Origin: Acephala macrosclerotiorum
Taxonomy: Eukaryota; Ascomycota; Leotiomycetes; Helotiales; Mollisiaceae
Length of the DNA: 64,000 nt
Direction: 5' to 3'
Assembly (NCBI GenBank): GCA_014904845.1
Contig: MU119316.1
Span: forward strand, 1 to 64,000
In this document: positions 12,151 to 24,196 of the stretch, piece after piece
How positions within the stretch are numbered: position 1 is the first letter of the stretch
Layout: each line of letters starts with the position of its first letter
Notes under the pieces: generated by a model
Told to the model about the DNA's origin: nothing
The model's database searches: none
Seen by the model: only the letters and a program-made list of their open reading frames with translations
Translations under genes and position numbers: made by a program

Positions 12151-13986
12151 TCACCATACCTGACGATGTAGCTGTTCAGCTCCCCACCAACTTTCCCTAT
12201 CCATTGTCCACTGACGAAGTAAAACATCCCTCCCCTTCGCAGGTCGTTCTTCTCCTTCCTCAAGCCCCCACCAAGTCGGCGACATAGACATCACTTCCCC
12301 AAAACCAATCTGGGCCATCGCTTCATTCCTAGCCCAATCAAATTCCGAACCAGACTCTAGCCGCCCTTCGTGCTCCAACATTCCTCTACTCCTAGGTTCG
12401 AATGGCGATGGGATGTTCAGCATCACCCTCGGTTCTCTCGATGTCGTCTGAGCATGCTGTTCCCATTCATGCAAAGGCGTTCCGGGGCGATAACAAACTG
12501 GCGCCTTCGATCCAGCATTGGCGGGCTTGCAGCTCGTACGCACAATTCCCAAAGACAACCCCAGACTCCCAGCTTGTACTACGCTATTTTGTAGGATTCG
12601 TGGTGGTAGCTTCATTTTCCTGACCTCTTTCAACAACCCGATTCTCCTCTTTTCGTCCTGTCCCTGCTCAAATTCCGTTCCCCTCAAGCTTTCAACCACA
12701 AGCAACAAAAACGCCTTGAGTGTAAAATTCGCATCATTCCCTCCAACATACAAATCAGCGAACTCAGCCCCAATCCTCGCCAACAATCCCTCCAGTCTGA
12801 CATCCAGGATGTTTCGTGGTGGATGTCTAACCAGCTTATACTCATCCTGTAAGAACAAACATCTCATCATCTCCTGCGTATTCAACACCGCCTCAGACCT
12901 TGCATCAATACCAAAACCCAACGCATTGATAACAGCAATCTCATGCTGAACATCATTCCCTATCAGAACATTATTCCGTGTCAGATCAAGTAGTTCATCA
13001 AGCTTTCTACAAAGGCCTTTGATAGTAGTGCATTCTGTCTTTCCGAAAATGAAGAATTGGCCTCTCTATTTTTAGTTGTTTCGAGTGGAAAAGTTGTAGG
13101 TTTGGAGATAGTCTTCGAAAAGAAAGGAATTGGACCAGGGGGAGAGGAGACGGGTGTCCAGGATGTAGACTCCCATCCGAGCGCATAGTTCGGTGGTTTT
13201 CGGGTTCCGACAATCGCTGGGCGTTCCCGAAATCGATGCAGATGAGGACAGCATCTTTGAGGATGTCGGGATGGATGTTGGTGTTCCCACCTGAAGTTTG
13301 AGAACGAGGGAAGCTAAGACATTGTCGTGCGAGTGGAATTTGTTCCTCAGGGACGCCTTTTGGAGGTCTTGATAACCGGTTCTCTTCGTTTGGAAAACCC
13401 GAGATACGGTACTAGGGCCGAAGACTCCATTGTTTGAGGGGACATGTTGAGTTACAAGACATTCCGCGGATGGCGGTGTGGTTGGGACGCATGACGCTAA
13501 AGAAGGGGGGTCATATCGGAGTAAATTGAGATCCCTTGCTACATCGACACCTCCCGGAGGCTCAAAAGCGTGCTTCATATAGCCGACAAGGTCTTTGGTA
13601 GAATATGTGATGCGAGGTTGAATTTCTGGACCAGTGTCGCTAGACGACGATGCCGAAGAAATCGAAACAGTCGAATCAGATTCAAAAATGGAAGAGAGCG
13701 AGTCCCAGGCTTCTGGTATATCCATATTGGGGGCCTCTAGTGAGAAAGCCGAGGCTGAAGAATCCTCTACCAGAGAAGTTTTAGGGTTGTCGAAAGACGA
13801 GGCAGCATCTGGAGCAGGTGTTGTAGCTATAGCAGTGCGAGCGGTCTGGCATTTCGACGCCTTCAAACGCCAAGAGGGCTTCGTAGTCGCCACAGTCGAC
13901 GAAACACGAGTAGTTTGTATGGGCAAAGAGGAGGGAGAGGGTGCTTTCTTGGAAGCAGAATCCAATATGGCATCGAAGACTAGCAA
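12151..13986 (-). pseudogene. Gfd2/YDR514C-like DEDD-exonuclease-fold pseudogene
   Basis: This is a diverged copy of the intact gene at 19326-21211. Shared landmarks in order: ITYSTKDLVGYMKH, LKDAVLICIDFGNA (intact copy FKDAVFVALDFENA), MGVYILDTRLLS, TYNFST, FIFGKTE, NVLIGNDVQHEIAVINAL, and GGNDANFTLKAF. The frame changes between the IDFGNA segment (about 13225-13250) and MGVYILDTRLL (about 13150-13185). TAA (13072-13074) and TAG (13066-13068) then interrupt the domain in frame before FIFGKTE. The second acidic residue of the D-x-E motif is Gly. No in-frame ATG opens the 5' part. It is clearly a pseudogene of an intact paralogue about 7 kb away. Confidence 0.85.
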
Positions 13987-15058
13987 TTTGCTCTGGTGGT
14001 TGTTAAAATGGTGGTCTGGGATGCCCTAAATCACGTGAATTGGCGTGGAACACTTGGTGTTTTAAGTGCCTATGATCAAAAAGTGTCCTCTAGATCTCTG
14101 GTAGAATCAAGGACTTTCTGCACTCTTTTGCCCCCTAAAAGTGATCATTTTGACAGTGGGAGGGATGAGGGGGCAGTCTGGATCACATCGGCAAGGCGCT
14201 GCCAGACTTTCTCCTGCTCTAAGATATTCTTTTATACGATCTCTAGTGACTTTTGAGCTTGAGTGCCAGCTTTGGATAAGATTGTGTCTGCTTGTTTTGT
14301 GTCTGTCTCCTGTTTATTCGTGGCTTGATGTACTGCGCCTTTGAGGGTATTTAAAGCGATATAAAGTAGAAGTTTCGAGAGCTTGCTATTGTGTAAAAAG
14401 GCCTTTACTAGTAGACTCTTTAGTCGTGAATGGTGTTGCATAATTGGAAAATGAGTGGAAAGTTGAAGTGAAGATATGATATATATTGCTTTAGTGCAAT
14501 TGAGATAGGAATGTACCACGCTAATCACAAATACAGTGACAAGATTTTTATGATTTTATACCGCATTGAGATTCGACCTCGCTCGGGAAGAATTTGAACC
14601 ATGGAGTTTCTAACTTACAAGCTAAAAGACAGCCTAACAAGGTACAAGACGTTGATTCATATCCTAAAATACTCCACACATATGTGCTTCATCAATACAA
14701 TCTCAAGAATTCAACTTTTCGCACCTTAAACTCCACGCATGAATTTGCCTTCTGCGCTCTTAGGGAGGGGCGTTAGATGGCAGGTTAGAGGGAATAGAGG
14801 AAGACTAAGTAGTAAGTGGAAGTTGATAACGATAGTGAGGTCGAAGTGGAGTGAATATTCAGGAGACGGGCTTGCCAAGGGGTTAGGGAAATGCAAAATG
14901 AAAGGCGAGGGCTAGGTCTAGAAGGAAATGAGTAACAACAGCAAAAAGGAAAAGGGTCAGGTGTGACTGAGACTCAGTAAAATGTATTTAGTTGCCTTTA
15001 TTATCCATGAGACTCTGATGAGAATTAGCGCTTGCCCACTGGCTCTTCCTTATCACAA
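13987..15058. other. Intergenic, one doubtful small frame
   Basis: No recognised gene. A 69-codon minus-strand frame (ATG at 14441, stop at 14232) starts MQHHSRLKSLLVKAFL and has a hydrophilic glutamine/threonine-rich tail; nothing supports that it is expressed. The rest holds only short frames. Confidence 0.35.
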
Positions 15059-16006
15059 CTAAACTTCACCAATAAACCAGTCCACCGCATTAGGGATAAG
15101 TGTATCCTTGAAAATCTCGCCGTATCCGTAGTTAAGTGCTAACTTCATCTCTAAAATCTCTAAATCTCCACGATAGCCCTTGGGGACGGGCTCCGAATCG
15201 AAGAAGTCAAAGAATGACTCTGGTGGTGGATCGTCGGATGCCTTCGAAGCTACACGTATAAGGATGAGGTAAATAAGTGCTTTTCCATTGACGATTTTCA
15301 GAGACTTACATCCGCTATATTGTAGAAGAAGCTCCCTCATCATCTTCGAGGTCCTCCACAACATCATGCCAGTCGGCACTTCTGCCCCCTTCTTCCAAGA
15401 TATCTCGCTCCCTATCATCTCTCCATAGAACAGCCCCCCATCCTCCACTCTCTCATACATATACGTCTTCGTCAATGTCTCATTCTCAATATAGGGATTT
15501 GGAGCAAACACAAAATCCAGCCGGAATCCCAGTTCCGGAGCCAGCAATGGCTGAACTCGGATATCGGTTAAATAGCTGAGCACCTCGCAGTCCCAATCTT
15601 GGATGAGGTCACGCAATGAAGGATGGTTTTGCATTGCCGTGAGCCAGAACTCGGGGATCGCGGCGGGAGGTCCATTGAAGCCCTCCACGATGGCGTGGAG
15701 ATCGCAGGAGAGATCCGCGCCACTGATGACGGTGGCTCGCTCCTCATACAGCGGTTTGTATCCTGCGAGGTATTTTTTCTCGAGTTTGAGTAGCTCGAGT
15801 TGGTACACTTCTTCCTCACGCCTTTTCTGCGCTTGGAGGTTGAGGAGGTGAGTTACTTGTTTGCGGACGATCGGGTTGCGGCAGCGGTCGAGGAATTCGA
15901 TGGCTTGGGGTTTGAGGATTTGAGGTCTTTGGTCGTATGGGGAAGTCGAGGTGGGAGCTGTGGGGTCTCCTTTAGCTAGGACGCTGTAGGTGTTTTGAGG
16001 GTCCAT
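15059..16006 (-). CDS. NAP-family histone chaperone (nucleosome assembly protein)
   Basis: Two exons, 15310-16006 and 15059-15249, separated by a 60-bp intron (GTAAGT...GTGTAG). The intron length is a multiple of three without stops, so an unspliced frame would also read through. The spliced product is 295 residues. The N-terminal third is the long dimerisation helix ending KKYLAGYKPLYEERATVISG, diagnostic of NAP1/SET proteins. The core includes IPEFWLTAMQNHPSL, LDFVFAPNPYIENETLTKTY and the SFFDFF motif. NAP proteins bind H2A-H2B or H3-H4 and move them between cytoplasm and chromatin. The usual long acidic C-terminal tail is missing, so it is nearer the Vps75/SET type or a short paralogue than canonical Nap1. 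Confidence 0.88.
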   Translation of the reverse strand: MDPQNTYSVLAKGDPTAPTSTSPYDQRPQILKPQAIEFLDRCRNPIVRKQVTHLLNLQAQKRREEEVYQLELLKLEKKYLAGYKPLYEERATVISGADLSCDLHAIVEGFNGPPAAIPEFWLTAMQNHPSLRDLIQDWDCEVLSYLTDIRVQPLLAPELGFRLDFVFAPNPYIENETLTKTYMYERVEDGGLFYGEMIGSEISWKKGAEVPTGMMLWRTSKMMRELLLQYSGCKSLKIVNGKALIYLILIRVASKASDDPPPESFFDFFDSEPVPKGYRGDLEILEMKLALNYGYGEIFKDTLIPNAVDWFIGEV

Positions 16007-17170
16007 TATTTCTTGGTTGGTGGGAAACTGGATTTGTGAGGACGAGTGGTACCCAGGGGAGACCGGATGTATAGTACGATGGGATTTATTTCTCCTTCGA
16101 CCAGAAATTCAGGTCTTCGAACCTTGGGCTCAAAGTAGAGATAAGACCCTTAAAGTAAGATGACCTGGCAAGTGGAGCCTTCTTTCCCATTCGACAATGC
16201 TCCAATGCCAAACGGGACATTAGGCAATCTCCCTGTCTTCTAAATATATTATTGGCCAGGAACTCTATTGGAAACGGACAGAGTCGTTAAGGCGTACAAA
16301 TCTGAAGCGACTGAGGTAGTTGCGCGGTCACCGAACACGAATCAAGTTTAGAAAAACGTATTTGATTCAGACATAAGAAAGTTGAAAGAAAAAAAGACAA
16401 ACTCGGGGCCACTCATATCTCTTCGATGGCGTGCTTCGGGCTAGTGCTAGATACACAAGTATTCATCCGGAAATTCCCAACCCCGCGGGACGCGTCCGTA
16501 GGAACCAAACAGCTTTCGCTTTGAAAGATTGGGTAGAGATTGGGTAGAGATTGGGTAGGGATTGGGTTGAAATGGGCAGCAACAATGCTGCAGAGCCTCT
16601 TGAACCTGCACTTAAAAGTGGAGCTTTCGAGTTGGATATAAGGCTGTAAGGGTTCCGTTGGCTGAGTAGAACTCGCAGTATCTTGCCAACACATTAAAGT
16701 GGCTTGGGATTCTGGTGGCTGGGATTTTGAGTTTGGGATTTTGAGTTTGGGATTTTGGTGGCTGCCGCTACCGAGCCGAGCGTATCTTTGATTCCCACGA
16801 ATGAGACGGATACCACCGCCATAGCTATCACTTTTCATATATCAGCTCGCACTTATGCGGGGAATTCTGGGGCGGTTGTTGTATTATTGGATTTCAAGCA
16901 ATTTCAAGCACCTGCTCGCGATTCCTTTTCATTTTAGCCGAGTAGGCTGTCCCGAGGCCGTAGAGTCCCTTACAAGATCCAAATATTCCTCTCTTACCAC
17001 ACAAGCACACAATCGCAAACTGGTACTTCCCAGTCATCGTACCTCTCCTTTCATCTAGCAAGATCCTAAAGTTGATTCACAAGTAACAAATTGCTGGGCC
17101 TAATTTCCAATTGTAAGTGTTTCTAACCAATTTTCGTACTTGTAGAAAACCTCTGACTATCTCAGCAACG
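16007..17170. repeat. Intergenic with two short minisatellites
   Basis: About 16527-16567 has four copies of an 11-bp ATTGGGTAGAG-like unit. About 16720-16755 has three copies of a GGGATTTTGAGTTT-like unit. Frames crossing them are artefacts. A short GTAAGT...TTGTAG segment at 17113-17145 could be a 5'UTR intron of the next gene, but 33 bp would be unusually short. Confidence 0.5.
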
Positions 17171-17597
17171 ATGGTTCATCATCTTCCATTCGTCGCAGCC
17201 GGGTGGTTGGCAAAAAAAGGCTACGACAAGCTTAAAAAACATAGCACAAAAGAGATCAACTTCGGATACTCCAAGCCAGTAAAACAGACCTCACCGCCGC
17301 AACCGCCGCCGCAGATCATCAACAACTACAATATAAATCTATCGCACCCACAAAGTAATCCAGCAGAGGTGAGTATAAAAGATCAAACAAACCATGAACA
17401 AGGAAGTTAACGACTTGAAGAACACAAGAAATGAAAATATCCCAGCGGGGAATTCGGAAAAGGAAAATCTGTGGGAGAAAATCCACCGCCTGAATGGGTC
17501 GGGATTCGAAACGAGGCCGGATAACAGTCGTCAAGCGCGGGTACCAAAACCAGGGCAGGAAAAGCCGCAGATGAAACCTACCGACAAGTTTTTTTAA
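17171..17597 (+). CDS. Small unknown protein, two exons
   Basis: Exons 17171-17368 and 17421-17597 join across a 52-bp intron (GTGAGT donor, TTAAC branch, GAAG acceptor) to give 124 residues. The N-terminus MVHHLPFVAAGWLAKKGYDK resembles a short membrane-associating or mitochondrial-type segment. It is followed by a proline stretch (PPQPPPQ) and an asparagine-rich, highly charged, probably disordered tail. No family recognised. The clean intron and the in-phase join are the only support, so it may be a lineage-specific gene. Confidence 0.45.
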
Positions 17598-19325
17598 ACG
17601 GGGTAGCGGATGAAGAGCATGATTGAGAGGAGGCAGATGATCTCACGTGAGGTTATACAGTGTCACAAGAGCCGTTTTATAGATTTCAAAGCTTTTCCCC
17701 TCAGAAATCTCTTTTACTATTGTTGTGGATGCGCGCTACTTCTAGAATCTTTCTCATCTTGTTTTGCTTGATGATAATCGCTGAGATCTTCCGCCATTTC
17801 TCAACCGGTTAACGAGCTAGGTTTTACGGGCTTGTACGCTCAAAGCATTTTTTTGCTTATAAACTTTAAACGTTACGACCATTGTATAAAAACTTTACAA
17901 GTAATATTTTTTCGATTTAATTTTTAATTTAATTAATTAATATAATTTTTATTTTTTTTATATATATTATAATTTTTTTAAAAATATAACTTTTAATTAT
18001 TTATAAAATTATAAAAAAATAAAAAAATAAAATAAATTTTTTTTTATATTTTGATATAATTAATTATAATTTAAATGATATAAAATATTTTATTTATTCA
18101 ATTAAATCGATTAAATTCTTTACGGTAGATTCTGCCGGGCGGTGAGCACTGATAAGCTGATAGGCTCCTTGGTGCCGGGGCTTTACACCAGGGGGACACC
18201 CCCTGGGACCCCTTGGAAACCGCGGCAACAGGGGGAAGGGTCATCTGGGACGGGCAAATTGCATCAATCGAAGAAAAAGAGAGAAGAAGAACCCACGACC
18301 TAACGAATTTCTTTGAGTCAGGCGACATGGGAGGCTCGGCTGGGCGGACAGAACAAATGAACCTTCGAGTAGGAAGCGTGGAACAAATGAAAGGGCCTTC
18401 GGGTCTGAGTAAGAGTAGCTAGCTGGGGACGAAAGAAGCAGTAAGAAGAGTAACTGGACGGGCGGGGGGCAGAACATGGAGCGGAGGAGAAGACACACCG
18501 GCAGGCAAGACGGCGAGACGCTAGCCCAAGGCAAGAAAGGTAGGGCGGGACAGCCCTAAACAAATTTGTACAGAAGACACAACACACTTAGGTAGATAGA
18601 GAGATAGCTAGGATAGAACTGGCAGGAGAGAGCCCGAAAGGCTGCCTCAGGCTGCCTCATGCTACCACAGTCCTATTGCCTAACAGCAGACACGGACTAT
18701 AAATACAACAAACAAACAAACAACTCCCCTGGGACCCTCGTCTCTTATATTCAATTGCTACGATCGATTTAATCAATTTAAATTACTATACTTAGTACAT
18801 AATTCCAGGAGGACACCCCTTGGGACTCCTGTTAAAAGCTGCGCAGCTGTAAAGATGTCCAGCACTTAAGCAAGTGCCTTAATGCTTAAAGCAGAAACGC
18901 ACTTAGAAAGTTTTGGTGTTTCTTATCAGAGGGAGCGGTTGCTGGCCTTAGTGCCTAAGGCAAAAGCGCACTTGAAAAAGTTTTGCAGTCGCGATTTTTG
19001 ATAAGTGCGACAACATTTTATTAATTTACACAACGATTTAATAGAATTACTTGAAACTTGAAATCTCAGGGTATTAGATTAAGTTTCAACTTATTTGTAA
19101 ATATTAAAAAGCCGTAGAGCAGTGTCCAAGGCTCTCATTCATCCCTGAATTACTCTTCCAAGTATTTGATCGATCAATTCAATAACATTATAAACTTGCT
19201 CTTGAACATCTGCTCCAAACGCGCTCACGAACCTTCGCTCCCTCTTAGCCCCAGCCCTTCACTCTCTAAACTGTTCTTTGCTGGTTATCATCTTCAACTC
19301 AAGCAAATTCTCTCTCTTCACCTTC
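17598..19325. repeat. AT-rich island and degenerate repeats, no gene
   Basis: 17870-18115 is an AT-rich RIP-type island. Next to it CACCCCCTGGGACCCCTTGG (about 18190) reappears as a variant near 18810. About 18875-18915 and 18950-18985 hold a second degenerate direct repeat around GCACTTGAAAAAGTTTT. Such diverged duplicates beside an AT island suggest remains of mobile elements. Minus-strand frames around 18241-18587 are low-complexity. Confidence 0.5.
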
Positions 19326-21211
19326 TCAACCGTCCATTCTTGTCCCCAAAAAAGCCTTCTCAACTGGTGCCAACAACCTCCCAAAGGGGTCCTGTGGTGC
19401 AGGATTCCACCAAGCAGACATATAAGTCTGAACTTCGGCGAACCCAATGTTTTCTCTCGCCTCCTTAGTCTCCAGATCCAGAGCTGTACGCCAGGGGCGT
19501 TCGTGCTCTGCTCTACCGAAAGATGAGGGTTCGAAAGGCGACGGGATGCTTTTGAACGTTGGGGCCGGATTGGATGGTATTGGTATCGGCTCAAAATGGG
19601 AGGGGATTGGGGTGAATGCTGGTTGGGGTTTAAGAGGGCTTGGCCAAAAAGATGATTGGAGACTCTTCACCACGTCTGCAGGCACAGGTTCGTCCAGGAG
19701 TGATATGGTGCTTTTCATGGACGGTCTCGTATTTGCGGGTGCTTGTAGAGGTGTAGCTTGACTTTCTAGGTTGACTTTCCTAGGAATAAATGGTGGACAC
19801 TCAGGCCTCAATGGCTTGGAAGAAACCACTGGTATAGAGATGAGAGGCAAAGCTGAACCTTCAGGGACAACAGGAAGCGAAAACTGCAATCCGGAGGGTG
19901 GAGCGATAGGTATAGGTCTCGACGGGAAACTCGTTAGACTGTTCCATGTAGGAGCAATCAAAACTGGTCCCAAATGTGGAAGTTGGCCTACCGGAGGCAA
20001 TTTAGCCCTTGCAATCTTGTCCAGAAGCAAGATACTTTCTCGAACAGCAGGTTCGGTAACCGGTGCTCGAGCCGCGTTTTGGTTCATCAAAAGCATGAAA
20101 GCTCGCATAGTGAAGTTTGCGTCATTGCCTGCAATATGGAGACCTCTGAACTCCATCCTGAACTTCTGCAGCAGATCTGACAGTCTGATACTGGGGTAGC
20201 AGAATATTCTTTGCATCATAGCTTGGGTGTCGAAAATTCCAGCGACGCCCGTCTTCAGATCAAACTTCAAGGATCTAAGGACAGCAAGCTCATTTGAGAT
20301 AGCATGCCCAATTAAGACAATAGGCCGGTTTCGGTCAATCAAGTTCTCCAAATTCAAAGCGAACATATTGACGTGGGTCATCTGAGTCTGGCCAAAGATG
20401 AAGTTGGTATTTCTCCCACAGTATGAATGGCAAGTTGAGAAATTGTATGTTTTGAGAACTGACTCCGGGGACTGTAGAGCGGGAGATGACCGGGACAGTA
20501 AGCGTGTGTCGAGGATGCATACGCCCATTTGTGCCTTTAGATGGCCTGATAAGCCATATCCAGCGTGAACGATGCCGTCCGCATTCTCGAAGTCAAGAGC
20601 GACAAAGACGGCGTCTTTGAATGGATCGGTGGAGATAGCGCTGCCATTGGCTGGTGCACTCAAGGTTGGGGAGTTTCGAGGACTTGGACTTGGAACTAGA
20701 GCCACATGTGGTGGCTGCTGAGGGGACTGTAGTTCAGAGTCACATATTGGAAGAGTTGGTGGTGGAATCGATGGTGGGAGTTTTGAAGAGGAGGTGGGTT
20801 TACCCATGTGGTCCATAGCACTTCTTTCTTTTTGAACTGCTCTTTTGGTATTGAACTAGCAAGCTTTCGGTATTGTAAAAGCTCTTTGATTGAGTATATG
20901 ATTCTCTTCGAAGTCTTTGAAGGTGTTGAACCTGTTGAGGCTGTTGTGTTACTCAGCAGAGTCAAAGGGCTCGAAACGTCCGGGGTATTCGACGCAGTTG
21001 AAAGAGTCGGGGACGTCGACGAAGAGCTAGAATGAAGCAAAATCATTGACTTGGTGAACCCATACGAACTGGCATGGGACAAAAAAGGAGGAGGATCGGC
21101 CTCGTTTGTACGCTTGGTCTCTGGTTCGGGCTTGTCGTTGATGTCCGGAGCTTTTTGGTACTTGAAGACATCTAGAAGTGGCGTGAACCAAACATTCCTA
21201 GAGCTAGACAT
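19326..21211 (-). CDS. Gfd2/YDR514C-like protein with DEDD-type exonuclease fold
   Basis: Two exons, 20804-21211 and 19326-20726, with a 77-bp intron (GTAAAC...CTACAG), give 602 residues. The N-terminal 200 residues are disordered and serine/proline-rich. The C-terminal-type Gfd2 domain lies at about residues 190-380. It has DAVFVALDFENADG (D-x-E, first metal site), MGVCILDTRLLS, FIFGQTQ, IVLIGHAISNELAVLRSL and GLHIAGNDANFTMRAFML (third motif). The family has an RNase H-like 3'-5' exonuclease fold; yeast Gfd2 was found through mRNA export factor Dbp5. The start ATG 21209-21211 (MSSSRNVWF) is the first in frame. After the domain comes a proline-rich tail. A frameshifted copy lies at 12151-13986. 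Confidence 0.85.
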
Positions 21212-21535
21212 CCTTAACAAAGTTTTGCAGTTGATGGAGTTCCGTTCATGGCTTTCGTTATAAATATTGATAGAGAATGGGCTAGGAAGGTATAAGATAC
21301 AATTGTGGTGTAGTCGAGATGAGAATGCAGCACGCTAATCGCGAACTTTGGGGAATTGGGATTTGGGCTGCACTAACAAGCGTTTGGAGCATACTGACAC
21401 CACGAAAACAGAATCCGAAGAACACTCATTAATTTCTGGACCACTGTGAAATTCTCTTCGGTCGCTAGGACGTTGGGAATTCGTTCCTCGCCTGCATGGT
21501 ATCGGTCGCCCCCGTTGCAAGCCACATCTTAACCA
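21212..21535. other. Intergenic, nothing seen
   Basis: Short interval between the start of the Gfd2-like gene and the 3' end of the next minus-strand gene; it must contain the promoter of the former. No motif stands out. Confidence 0.5.
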
Positions 21536-22429
21536 TTACATTGATCCCTCGTCAATCCACTTCCTCACTATCTCGGCAGGATTTGTTGTATTTGGGGTCA
21601 GTATGGCTTCGAATACCTCCGAATCTGAATGTCCCAGCTTCTGTCGTGCATCCTGGACTGCTGCAGCAAGTCTCAACCAGACCTGCGCCTGGTCCTTCCT
21701 TCGCTTGTACCCTGTCACCCATTAGCTAAAGACCATCCATGGTTTTGCTATTTCCGAATGTTCTAGCCTACCTGGATCAACCTCCTTCCACGAATGCGCT
21801 ACTAACGAGCCCTCTGTCCATTCGAATATACAGCCGTGTAGCTCCTCCAACGCAGCTTCGGCGGATTCTCCGTCGTCGAAATGGACAATCACAAACTCGC
21901 TGTGGGGTGGAATACCCAGGTCGGTCTTCGCTTGCTCTCTGGCTTCGGTATTTTGGAAATCTCGAAAGGTCTCGATGTGGCGTGCGGAGAGTGGTTCGAC
22001 AATGTTCCAAATCTGACGAGACATTAGCAAGCTGCTGTAAATACTCTAGAGAGGAAGTCTTGTGCATGCCTGATTAACTACTTTGCCACCGTCTCTGAAC
22101 CCCGACAGTAGAATTGAGCTGGGATCTGTTTCGGCGTTGTGGTTGGCGTGCTCTACTTTGATGCGTTTCATGGTCGGTTCTTGAATGTTCGAGTCGATGT
22201 CGGACAATGGGTCTCGTTGGTGCTTGTTCGATTCGAGGCTGTGTTGCTCCTGTGCCTTTTCGGTATCCATCTCCGTGCGATTCAACTCATCATCATCCGC
22301 GGCAGGGCCGTAGTCCAAATTGTCCTCCCAGTCTCCGACCCAAGAGTCGTCGTTTTCTTGCTCATGGGCAGTAGTAAAGCGTTGCGCGGGAGTCTTCAAG
22401 GGTCCAAAATGCGCCCACGTAGGATCCAT
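21536..22429 (-). CDS. Unknown protein with possible RRM-like domain
   Basis: Three exons, 22070-22429, 21772-22012, 21536-21711, total 777 bases, 258 residues. The start MDPTWAHFGPLKTPAQRF is followed by an acidic disordered region and KRIKVE. A folded part (about residues 110-200) includes HSEFVIVHFDDGESAEAALE, which resembles RNP1/alpha-2 of an RRM, and the C-terminus is helical. Intron 1 is read as GC-AG (CAG then GCATGC, ending CGTCAG, 57 bp), giving GGKVVNQIWNIVEPL. A GT donor 12 bases upstream also keeps the frame and would drop VVNQ. No family name is certain; RNA binding is inference. Confidence 0.6.
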
Positions 22430-22784
22430 GGTTTCGTAATCTGATTGTCCCACGAAGGGAGAGGACTTGGGAAAAGCGAAAGAAGGAAAAATGTTAATCG
22501 TGTGGAGAAAGGAAGTGTGTTGCCGAGAAGAAGAATCTGAGGACGCGCCTTTTTGATGTCGTCGACCCGCTTGCGTGCACAGCGGAAGAAGGCACGACAT
22601 TTCAAAATGGGAAGCTACCAACACTGCCACAGCCTGTGACACTGTCTTGATTCGTTTTGTATCTTAGAGTTCTACCAGTCAATAATTACCACCCTCAATG
22701 TCCCTGCTCCCCCGGTACAATGACTTTCCATCAACCCCCCATTATCTAGTTACATTCATTCACCTCCATCGATGCCTCCCGAAT
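22430..22784. other. Intergenic, nothing seen
   Basis: Upstream of the RRM-like gene and downstream of the next minus-strand gene. The open frame upstream of 22429 has no better start. Confidence 0.5.
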
Positions 22785-24196
22785 CTACATCTTGCCCTTG
22801 CCTTCTGGACTGGCGCTGCCGTAAGCTGAATCCGCGAAACTCTTCTCCAAAGGATCAACCTCATCATCACCGAAAGCAGCCTCCAGCTCCTCCTCAATCG
22901 TGAGCTTCGTACCAGGGTCCAATGGATCTAAATCCTCGTCATCCAGGGAAGCTCTTGATGGTCCCTTGGGGTTCCAGTCGATAGGCTTCAAGTTGAACAT
23001 AACTGGTACCTTGGCGTCCTTAGACCAGTCTCGCGCCTTATGCATCTGCAGATAGGCCCAGCTTGACTCCTTGTCCCAAACCTTCTTGACTCCCAAACCA
23101 TAGTCGCGTCTCATTGCCATCCAATTGTTGTACATCTTCGCGTTCTTGGAGAGCATGAATTTGGCAAGAGAAGTAGCGTTGGATCCTCCGAACATCTTTT
23201 GAAATTCGACATGCATTTGATCAAACTTCTTGAATTCGTAGTCCTCGATGATGATGGGAAGTCGTTCGCACTTAAAGAAGGTCGGTAGCTGTGTGGAGTC
23301 GAACATCTTGGGCATCTGGGTAGGGTCGAAATGCAGGATGAGAGACTTGTAGATGTCTTGAACGGTGACTCCGGGCATGAAATCCAGATCAAAGACCATA
23401 AATTGGCGAGCGATACCGTACTGAGTGTAGATATGTAACAAGTCCTCCTCCGGGAGGTCTCGTGGTCTGATGACTCCTTCTGGGAAGACTCGACGAAGTA
23501 CTTTCCAATACTGTGTTCGATGTCAGTACGTGAATTTTGATGCTGGTGAAGGAAGCTTACTGGTCGCTTTGAGAAATCCTGGATTAAATGGGAACCGTGG
23601 TCCTCATCCAGAAGCACCAAGACGACATTTTGAGACTTCCTCTCCGTCCAATGGATCTCGGCCTCCTGCTTAACATTGGTGAAGCCTCTCTTCTCAAACT
23701 CGGCAAGAATCTCCTTAGCACGAGCAGTACGGACTCGGTGGTCCCAATGAATTCTCGTATTCAAGCCAGTTACTGGATCATAGATTGTCTTGGCCTTCCA
23801 GTAAGGATGAGTAACGTCCTCGTCAATGTCATCAGCATCAGAATCTGAATCTGCGTCTGAGTCGATGACTGCGACGGGTTCAACAGGCTTGGACTCTTTC
23901 TTGACTTTGAATTTGATCTTGACGATCAGCGAAGGCTTGGACATTGTGATAGGGGAGGAGGTTGAGGGGGTGGCGGTGACTGGTGTAGCGGCTGGAGTTG
24001 CCTTGGGAGGGGTCGAGGCTGGTGGAGTTTTTTGGATAGCCTTCAGCTTCCCCGACTTTATCTTGAGGATATTCTTCGCAGTTGTCTTGGTTCTCGGGAG
24101 CAAGGTCGCCAGGGTTCTCTTCTTGGCTGGCTGATTGACATTTGGACTGGAGCTGAGACGACGCTTATTCGCCGCCATGGTTGGTTTCGTCGTCAT
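22785..24196 (-). CDS. Unknown protein with basic, acidic and globular parts
   Basis: Two exons, 23561-24196 and 22785-23510, with a 50-bp intron (GTAAGC donor, CTGAC branch, CACAG acceptor) give 453 residues. The N-terminus is lysine/threonine/proline-rich with several nuclear-localisation-like stretches and an acidic SDADSDSDADDIDED run. A globular core (about 150-390) contains THPYWKAKTIYDPVTGLNTR, the junction FSKRPYWKVLRRVFPEGVI and IARQFMVFDLDFMPGV. It ends in an acidic tail. The layout suggests a nuclear, perhaps chromatin-associated protein, but I recognise no domain. An ATG at 24178 with stronger context (AACCATGG) could be the real start, six codons in. Confidence 0.65.

Noticed and set aside
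14580..14645. tRNA-like B-box (GGTTCAAATTC, minus strand) with an anticodon-arm-like stretch
   Set aside because: The T-stem and anticodon stem do not pair properly, the D-arm is absent and no acceptor stem closes; treated as chance.
15250..15309. NAP-family gene as a single exon
   Set aside because: The 60-bp segment has canonical GTAAGT...TAG borders and encodes an insertion unlike the family, so it is taken as an in-frame intron.
18241..18587. Overlapping cysteine/serine-rich frames near the AT island
   Set aside because: No family resemblance and low-complexity composition in a repeat-like region.
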